Shown here one piece after another: positions 58,434 through 64,000 of a stretch of 64,000 nucleotides of DNA (position 1 is its first letter; every line of letters begins with the position of its first letter). The notes beneath the pieces were generated by a model, which was not told the DNA's origin, ran no database searches, and saw only the letters and a list, made by a program, of their open reading frames with translations. The translations under genes and the position numbers were made by a program. This DNA is from Acetobacter sp. 46_36 (GTDB lineage: Bacteria; Pseudomonadota; Alphaproteobacteria; RF32; CAG-239): assembly GCA_001917135.1 (NCBI GenBank), contig MNTT01000015.1, positions 62,001 through 126,000 of the forward strand. The letters are read 5' to 3'.

Positions 58434-59442
58434 AATACCCTCCTTCTTTCCTCAATTTGTACCCGCTCAGCCCCAAATTGGCCTGAAGTTTCTCAATAAC
58501 GCCGCTGTAAAGAAAATTAAAGTGCACCTTTCCGTTCGCCATGGAAACGACTTTTACCTCCTTTACCTGAGGGTATCCTTCCAACAGCCGTTTTAATGCC
58601 ATCCATTGCCCCAATTTCGGGTAAGAATAAACCGCTTCGATTTTTTCTTCGGCAAAAGTTTCCGGCAGTGTTTCCCCGACAGCTTTCTTGACATCTTTAA
58701 AAAACGGCAGCACTTTGTCTATAGCAGCCGCAGGTTCCAACCCGGCAACATCTGCCACGCTGACTTCCCGCCCCGGAAAAGACCTGACATAAACCTTGCC
58801 GTCTTTCAGCGAATACTTCAAGACATATATCCCCGTAACATTGTTAAAATCCGCCAGTTCATTATATTCGCCGTCAGTCATGTCATAAATCCGATTGGCT
58901 TCAACCGCGGTAATATTGCCCAGATTTTTCTCAATATCGCGAATAACCAGATTACCCTTGCGGATATCGCGTCTCTGCTGAAAAGCCTGCCTCCAGATAT
59001 TTTCATCGCTCCATAAATCCAGCGTCCCGTCTTCTTTTTCCAACAAAGGGACAGCCAAGACATCTTGCTCTTCCCCTGCCACCAGCGGCATATTGTTTTC
59101 AGCCAGATAAGCCTTCAAAATATCCTCATTCACGCTGATACGCAAATCTGCAATATAGCGGACGTCCGACGATTTTTCCATCAGAACCATAATCCCTGAA
59201 ACAAAATGCTGCAGCTGGTTATCGTTTAGTTTGTTAATTTCATCAGCACTTTGCGCCGTGCTGATACTCAAAACAACTTCATTCAAACCGTCGCGCACCG
59301 CTTTGGCCATTGCCTGCTTTTTGGCTTCCGTAACCGTAGCCGCCGTAACGTCGACGTTAACATCAGCCTCATAACGGGGATCTGCCGCCGCAGGAATTGC
59401 AAACAACACCATCGCCGCAAATTTCAAAACCAGTTTTCTCAC
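58420..59442 (-). CDS. DUF2066 protein, exported
   Basis: A 340-residue protein with a signal peptide (VRKLVLKFAAMVLFAIPAAA) followed by the DUF2066 pattern VNVDVTAATVTEAKKQAMAKAVRDGLNEVV (residues about 27-56). The rest alternates strands and helices. Function unknown; members usually pair with AI-2E-family genes. I chose the GTG at 59442, ten bases after GGGAG and directly before the signal sequence. Confidence 0.85.
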   Translation of the reverse strand: MRKLVLKFAAMVLFAIPAAADPRYEADVNVDVTAATVTEAKKQAMAKAVRDGLNEVVLSISTAQSADEINKLNDNQLQHFVSGIMVLMEKSSDVRYIADLRISVNEDILKAYLAENNMPLVAGEEQDVLAVPLLEKEDGTLDLWSDENIWRQAFQQRRDIRKGNLVIRDIEKNLGNITAVEANRIYDMTDGEYNELADFNNVTGIYVLKYSLKDGKVYVRSFPGREVSVADVAGLEPAAAIDKVLPFFKDVKKAVGETLPETFAEEKIEAVYSYPKLGQWMALKRLLEGYPQVKEVKVVSMANGKVHFNFLYSGVIEKLQANLGLSGYKLRKEGGYYAIY

Positions 59443-59635
59443 GTTTGTCAAGCTCCCTGTATCCTCTTTATTTTTCTGTAACCCGGTCATTTTCCGTTCT
59501 TATTCCAATTGTTTTCTATTCTTATAACCTAAAAGCACAAAAATCAAACTTTTTTATTGCCTTTTAAATGCTTATGATATTAACTGAAGAAAATTTTTTG
59601 ATATTGTTTTTTATTTCATATAAAAGGAACTTAAA

Positions 59636-60640
59636 ATGAAAATGACCAAATTTCTTGACAGCCTCTTGGAGCGCGCCTCTAAAGAGCCGAAAACGATAGT
59701 ATTGCCGGAAGGCGAAGACGAACGTATCCTGCAGGCTGCACACGCCGTTGCCGCAAGAAAAGCTGCAAAGCTCATCATTCTTGGCAATCCGGAAGAAATT
59801 AAAGCTTATTTTGCCCAAAATAACTGGGATATGGAAGGCATTGAACTGATACAGCCGGAAACCTCAGAAAAACTGGAATCCTATGCAAACCTTTTATATG
59901 AACTGCGCAAAGCCAAGGGTATGACCCCGAATGATGCCCGCAAGCTGGCTTTAAACTACAACTATTTCGGCACATTGATGATAAAGTCCGGCGACGCTGA
60001 CGGTATGGTGTCTGGAGCCAACCATTCGACGGCGGATACCGTCCGTCCTGCACTGCAGATTATCAAATCTGCCCACAAAGAGCGCAGCGTTTCTTCGGCT
60101 CTGATTTTGGTCGCCAATGACAAACCGTACATTTTTTCCGACTGCGCCATTATCATCAACCCCAGCGAACAGGAACTCGCCGACATGGCGCTGGCAAGCT
60201 CCGAAACTGCATTAAAGTTCGGCATTGAACCCAAAGTTGCCATGCTTTCTTATTCAACCCGCGGTTCCGGATCCGGAGGAATGGTCGATAAAGTACGCAA
60301 CGCAACCAAACTGGCGCAGGAGATGCTTCAATCTGAAGAATACAAAAACCTGCCGATAATTATTGACGGCGAAATGCAGGCTGACGCCGCGTTGGATTCG
60401 GTTGTCGCCAGAAAAAAAGCGCCGGATTCGCAAGTCGCCGGTCAGGCAAACGTCCTGATTTTCCCCTGTTTGGAAGTCGGCAACATCAGCTACAAGCTGC
60501 TGCAGCGTCTCTGCGGATGCGAAGCCTACGGTCCGATGCTGCAGGGCTTAAATGCACCGGTCAATGACCTTTCCCGCGGCGCCCTGACTGAAGATATCGT
60601 CGGAATGATTGCAATTACCGCCATTCAGGCTGCCAAATAA
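59636..60640 (+). CDS. pta: Phosphate acetyltransferase
   Basis: A 334-residue class I Pta, catalytic domain only, without the P-loop-like N-terminal extension of the long enteric form. Family segments are IVLPEGEDERIL, GDADGMVSGANHSTADTVRPALQII and GEMQADAALDSVVA (near 246). It converts acetyl-CoA and phosphate to acetyl phosphate. AAAGGA precedes the ATG. It is 29 bases upstream of ackA. Confidence 0.95.
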   Translation: MKMTKFLDSLLERASKEPKTIVLPEGEDERILQAAHAVAARKAAKLIILGNPEEIKAYFAQNNWDMEGIELIQPETSEKLESYANLLYELRKAKGMTPNDARKLALNYNYFGTLMIKSGDADGMVSGANHSTADTVRPALQIIKSAHKERSVSSALILVANDKPYIFSDCAIIINPSEQELADMALASSETALKFGIEPKVAMLSYSTRGSGSGGMVDKVRNATKLAQEMLQSEEYKNLPIIIDGEMQADAALDSVVARKKAPDSQVAGQANVLIFPCLEVGNISYKLLQRLCGCEAYGPMLQGLNAPVNDLSRGALTEDIVGMIAITAIQAAK

Positions 60641-60669
60641 CCCGTTTAACTTAAGTAAGGAACTCCACA

Positions 60670-61854
60670 ATGAAAAAAATTCTTGTTTTAAATTCGGGCT
60701 CTTCTTCGCTGAAGTACCAGTTGTTTAATGTTGACGGCGACAAATACGATGTTGTAGCCAAAGGCAAGGCTGACCGTATCGGCATTCACGGCTCTTTCGT
60801 CGAAATCAAAATTACCAATGGTGAAAAAAGAACCCGCGAAGTAGCTCTGCCGACGCATAACGAAGCAATTGAAGAAGTTACTAAAGAGCTCCTCAACGGT
60901 GCCCTCGCCTCAATGGAGGAAATCGACGCCGTCGGCCATCGTATCGTTCAAGGCGGCGATATTTTCAAAAATTCGGTTCTCGTAACCGATACTGTTATCG
61001 AACAAATAGAAGAATTGTCCGAACTGGCTCCGTTGCACAACCACGCTCACGTTTTAGGCATTAAAGCCGTTCAGAAACTTTTGCCGAACGTACCGCAGAC
61101 TGTTGTTTTCGATACGGCATTCCACCAGACTATGCCCAAAGAGGCATTCCTTTATGCCCTGCCGATGGAACAATACACCAAACATAAAATCCGCCGCTAC
61201 GGATTTCACGGCACCTCGCACGCCTATGTATCGCAGAAAGCTGCCGAACTGATTGGCAAAAGAGGAAAAATCATAACCTGCCACCTCGGCAACGGCGCAT
61301 CTATTTCTGCCGTCGATAACGGCATCTGCTTGGATACATCCATGGGATTTACCCCTCTGGCCGGCTTGGTTATGGGCACCCGCTGCGGCGACATTGACCC
61401 GTACATTCCGCTCTATATTTGCAAAACCCAAAACAAAACGCCGGACGAAGTCAACGAAATCCTGAACAAAAAAAGCGGCATGTTCGGCCTCTGCGGCTAT
61501 TCCGATAACCGCGATATTGAAACGCTTTACGGCGTCGAAGAATGTGCTACTGACGCCCTGAATGCCTATATTCACAGCATTATCCGCTTTATCGGCGCCT
61601 ATATCGCCGTCCTTGGCGGCGTCGACGCTATTGTCTTTACTGCCGGCATCGGCGAAAACGGCTCTCTGGTCAGAAAACTTGTCATCGAGCGCCTTGCCTA
61701 TCTGGGCATTACCCTTGATGAAGAGGCCAACAGCAAACGCGGTGACATTACCGAAATCTCAACCAAAGATTCCAAAGTTCGCGTCTTCGTCATCCCTACC
61801 GATGAAGAATATATGATTGCCAAAGACACGATGAACATCGTTTTTGGCGCATAA
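60670..61854 (+). CDS. ackA: Acetate kinase
   Basis: A 394-residue sugar-kinase-fold protein with the family motifs LVLNSGSSSLKY (residues 4-15), RYGFHGTSH (near 177), TCHLGNGASISA (near 206), GTRCGDIDP and FTAGIGENG. It makes ATP and acetate from acetyl phosphate, the energy-yielding end of fermentation. AAGGAA precedes the ATG. Confidence 0.97.
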   Translation: MKKILVLNSGSSSLKYQLFNVDGDKYDVVAKGKADRIGIHGSFVEIKITNGEKRTREVALPTHNEAIEEVTKELLNGALASMEEIDAVGHRIVQGGDIFKNSVLVTDTVIEQIEELSELAPLHNHAHVLGIKAVQKLLPNVPQTVVFDTAFHQTMPKEAFLYALPMEQYTKHKIRRYGFHGTSHAYVSQKAAELIGKRGKIITCHLGNGASISAVDNGICLDTSMGFTPLAGLVMGTRCGDIDPYIPLYICKTQNKTPDEVNEILNKKSGMFGLCGYSDNRDIETLYGVEECATDALNAYIHSIIRFIGAYIAVLGGVDAIVFTAGIGENGSLVRKLVIERLAYLGITLDEEANSKRGDITEISTKDSKVRVFVIPTDEEYMIAKDTMNIVFGA

Positions 61855-61918
61855 AGGCTAAAGCCACATTGCTGAAATTCTGACATTTTATTGCTAAAAA
61901 CAAGCAAAATGCAGTTAT

Positions 61919-61955
61919 AAAATCCCCCCGGAATTATATTCTGGGGGGATTTTAT
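61919..61955 (+). terminator. Terminator of pta-ackA
   Basis: An 11-bp stem AAAATCCCCCC/GGGGGGATTTT (61919-61929, 61943-61953) with a 13-base loop and further T residues. Confidence 0.88.
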
Positions 61956-62003
61956 ACCACGAACAGCCCAACCGGCGGAAAGGCTGTCCTTCTGTCTGCC
62001 GAC

Positions 62004-62645
62004 TTACTGCCTGTTAATCAGGACAATCTCAACGCGGCGGTTCTGTTCTCTGCCGGCCGCTGTCGCATTGGACGCAATCGGATTTGAAGAACCATAACCG
62101 TTTGAAACGATTCTGTTACCGTTAACGCCCCTTAAACGCAGATAATTCGAAATAGAGTTTGCACGCATCAGCGACAATGAATTATTTGTTGCCGCACTGC
62201 CGGTGCTGTCCGTATAGCCGTTAACCTGAACCATCGTCTTGCTGTATTCGTTAATCACTTTGGCAATCGAATTCAAAACCGGCTGAAAAGCTGGCTTAAT
62301 ATTGGCATCGTTACTGTCAAACGTAATATTTCCCGGCATAATCAGATAAATCTGCCCGTTAGCTTCCTGAACCTGAACGCCCGTATTCAACAGCTCCTGT
62401 CTCAGTTTGCGTGCCTGCACATCCATATACGCCCCTGTTCCGGCGCCTGCTGCAGCACCGACGCCCGCTCCGATTAAAGCACCTTTTTCACCGCCGGCCA
62501 GCGCTCCGATTCCCGCTCCGGCCAACGCTCCGATTCCCGTTCCCCATGCCGTTTTGGAAACCTTGCTTTCTCCTGTATAGGGATCCGTCGCACACGCTGT
62601 CAGCATAGAAACGGCTAACAAGCTGCAAATAAATGTTTTTTTCAT
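62004..62645 (-). CDS. OmpA-family outer-membrane lipoprotein
   Basis: A 213-residue lipoprotein: signal ending in the lipobox LTAC (Cys18). A glycine-zipper region follows (GTGIGALAGAGIGALAGGEKG, about residues 36-75), then an OmpA/Pal peptidoglycan-binding domain (VNGYTDSTGSAATNNSLSLMRANSI and SNGYGSSNPIASN, residues 95-213). It resembles YiaD-type proteins and should link the outer membrane to the wall. Single-gene transcript. Confidence 0.93.
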   Translation of the reverse strand: MKKTFICSLLAVSMLTACATDPYTGESKVSKTAWGTGIGALAGAGIGALAGGEKGALIGAGVGAAAGAGTGAYMDVQARKLRQELLNTGVQVQEANGQIYLIMPGNITFDSNDANIKPAFQPVLNSIAKVINEYSKTMVQVNGYTDSTGSAATNNSLSLMRANSISNYLRLRGVNGNRIVSNGYGSSNPIASNATAAGREQNRRVEIVLINRQ

Positions 62646-62711
62646 AAAATCACCTCATGTCAAAAAGTTATTTTCTTTTTGATTATATAGGCGCGACTGC
62701 TTAAAATACTC

Positions 62712-63374
62712 TTAACGTTTAATCAGCTTTTTGACCACATACCGGATAATAAGCAGCAGATACAAAGCTCCAAGCCCCCAAATCAGCCAAGTCTTCAATT
62801 CCCTGTCGCTGATAGCTTTGGTGATTTCATTCACATTCAAAGCACTTCCCGCAACTTTAATGCCGTCCGTCGGTTTTTCGTGCAAAATATTGACCACATA
62901 CTGATAATCCGGATTCAAAAAATCAAAATTAAGAATCAAATCTTTTCCATACGGCACAACTTTTGCCGTTATGGCATTAGTCGTCTCATCATTGTCAAGA
63001 TTATAATGCTGCATAAGCGCCTCTTTCGGAACTTCTATCCGAATAGGATCATGCCCGATATGAGAAACGTCAGTTCCTGACAAGGCCTGTTCTCCCTGAT
63101 TATACAAATAGACCTTTGTCAAATACAGGTCTTTGTATTTTTTTCCCTTTACGTCAACAGCATATTCATTGGTATTGCTGGAAGAAATCAGTTTGACCGT
63201 ATTGGTTTCATAACGCAAAATCGGCCGGCTGATATAAAACTGGTAATACCCCAGGGCAATCGCCGAAACGGCAAGGATAAACGCCCCGGTCGGGCTGGTC
63301 CAAAAATTCCAGATGCTCTCAAACGTATCCCTGAAAAAACGGCGTTCCTTAACTTTCTCCTGATGCGTAAACAT
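62712..63374 (-). CDS. Two-span membrane protein, unknown
   Basis: A 220-residue protein with one membrane segment near residues 26-46 (PTGAFILAVSAIALGYYQFY) and one at the C-terminus (WLIWGLGALYLLLIIRYVV, about 194-212). Between them lies an extracytoplasmic domain (ETNTVKLISSSNTNEYAVDVKG; LILNFDFLNPDYQYVVNI) that looks like a beta-sandwich. ATG 63374 has GGAGG five bases upstream, while the longer frame has none. No family recognised. Confidence 0.65.
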   Translation of the reverse strand: MFTHQEKVKERRFFRDTFESIWNFWTSPTGAFILAVSAIALGYYQFYISRPILRYETNTVKLISSSNTNEYAVDVKGKKYKDLYLTKVYLYNQGEQALSGTDVSHIGHDPIRIEVPKEALMQHYNLDNDETTNAITAKVVPYGKDLILNFDFLNPDYQYVVNILHEKPTDGIKVAGSALNVNEITKAISDRELKTWLIWGLGALYLLLIIRYVVKKLIKR

Positions 63375-63506
63375 AAAGCCTCCTTCCATACATCTCCACA
63401 AATATATGCTCAAAACCGCATATTTAAAGCACCGGAAGCCCGCTTTCGCTGCCCCTGGCATCAACCGGCCTATCCAACCGCTGTTAGCTGATACTGATGC
63501 CGCCGG

Positions 63507-63546
63507 CAAAAACAATGCCGCTTTCTCTATAGAAAGCGGCATTGTT
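63507..63546 (-). terminator. Terminator of typA
   Basis: A perfect 15-bp stem AACAATGCCGCTTTC/GAAAGCGGCATTGTT (63511-63525, 63532-63546) lies 18 bases past the typA stop and is followed by TTTT on the minus strand. Confidence 0.9.
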
Positions 63547-63563
63547 ACCTGCACAATAGAATA

Positions 63564-64000
63564 TTACAAAGCTTCGTTCCGAGAACGCTTGCGCAAAATC
63601 GGATCCAAAATCTTTTTGCGCAACCGCAGCGACTTCGGTGTAACTTCAAGCAGTTCGTCCTGCTGAATATAAGATAACGCCTGCTCCAGAGAAAGTTTCC
63701 GCGGCGGAATCAAGTCAATCGCCTCATCCTTCCCCGCCGCCCGAATATTCGTCAGCTGTTTCGACTTGGTCGGATTAACTTCCAAATCATTGGACTTCGT
63801 ATGCTCGCCGATAATCATACCGACATAAACCGGGCTGTTGTGCTCAATAAACATCGGTCCGCGATCTTGCAGTTTCCACAGGGAGTAGGCTACGGCCGTA
63901 CCGTTTTCGCTCGAAATTAAAACACCGTTGCGATGGCTTTCAATCTCGCCTTTATACGGTTCATACGCAAAGAAAATCCTGTTCATGACGCCGGTACCCC
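63564..64000 (-). CDS. typA: GTP-binding protein TypA/BipA, C-terminal part
   Basis: The frame enters from the right edge and encodes the last 145 or so residues of TypA/BipA: GTGVMNRIFFAYEPYKGEI, then VYVGMIIGEHTKSNDLEVNP and TNIRAAGKDEAIDLIPPR with VTPKSLRLRKKILD near the end. These belong to the BipA-specific C-terminal domain that contacts the ribosome. An ATG at 63986 lies in the middle of the conserved domain and is not the start. TypA is a translational GTPase related to LepA and EF-G that supports ribosome assembly under stress. Confidence 0.95.
   Translation of the reverse strand, partial: GTGVMNRIFFAYEPYKGEIESHRNGVLISSENGTAVAYSLWKLQDRGPMFIEHNSPVYVGMIIGEHTKSNDLEVNPTKSKQLTNIRAAGKDEAIDLIPPRKLSLEQALSYIQQDELLEVTPKSLRLRKKILDPILRKRSRNEAL

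Overview
The window looks like a chromosomal stretch from an alphaproteobacterium that lives, at least partly, without oxygen. The alphaproteobacterial signs are a CckA-type hybrid histidine kinase, an HdaA-type DnaA-like ATPase, a MipZ-like ParA-family protein and a DUF2066/AI-2E-family gene pair. The anaerobic signs are a class III ribonucleotide reductase with its radical-SAM activase and a pta-ackA acetate module. A gut-type, fermentative host-associated lineage is an inference from this combination, not something the sequence proves. No phage, insertion-sequence transposase, plasmid genes or CRISPR array is visible; most of the window is core genome. Both ends are cut inside genes: an unknown protein on the left and typA on the right. 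Layout: 1-6.7 kb (minus strand) has an unknown protein, an HD phosphohydrolase, an exporter-type ABC protein, a GNAT acetyltransferase and a degenerate subtilisin-like protein. A consensus promoter aimed straight at a terminator (4.64-4.71 kb) and a candidate structured RNA (6.9-7.16 kb) lie between them. 7.8-17.2 kb (minus) is the S10-spc ribosomal protein operon from rpsJ to rplO, which stops at a strong terminator before secY. 17.6-19.1 kb has small accessory genes, an XRE regulator next to a perfect 20-bp palindrome, and tRNA-His. 19.3-29.4 kb (plus) runs dac, a MipZ-like gene, pgm, then the tightly coupled cckA-hdaA-truB, then rpsO and pnp. 29.5-32.4 kb (minus) has an unknown protein, adk and a lipoprotein. 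32.4-36.3 kb (plus) has an SNase-like nuclease, rplU-rpmA, obgE-rsfS and tRNA-Trp-secE-nusG. 36.4-39.7 kb has rpsU, a small unknown gene, trpS and serS. 39.8-43.9 kb (plus) is a four-gene accessory operon: HD hydrolase, membrane-anchored AMMECR1-like protein, M49-like metallopeptidase, small membrane protein. 44-46.5 kb is gyrB. 46.7-52.8 kb has an unknown protein, an outer-membrane barrel preceded by a multibranched RNA, the split nrdD/nrdG operon under apparent NrdR control, and a HAD phosphatase. 53-59.5 kb has a periplasmic HExxH protein, a Ser-rich secreted protein, lepA, a GNAT enzyme and the AI-2E/DUF2066 pair. 59.6-64 kb has pta-ackA, an OmpA-like lipoprotein, a two-TM protein and typA. 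Working together: ribosome production and translation (ribosomal proteins, lepA, typA, obgE, rsfS, serS, trpS, truB, tRNAs) dominate; cckA, hdaA and the MipZ-like gene supply cell-cycle and replication control; dac, the OmpA-like lipoprotein and the barrel build the envelope; nrdD/nrdG and pta-ackA support anaerobic DNA synthesis and energy. Coordinates, promoters, hairpins and family calls come from reading by eye; no alignment, folding or database search was run.
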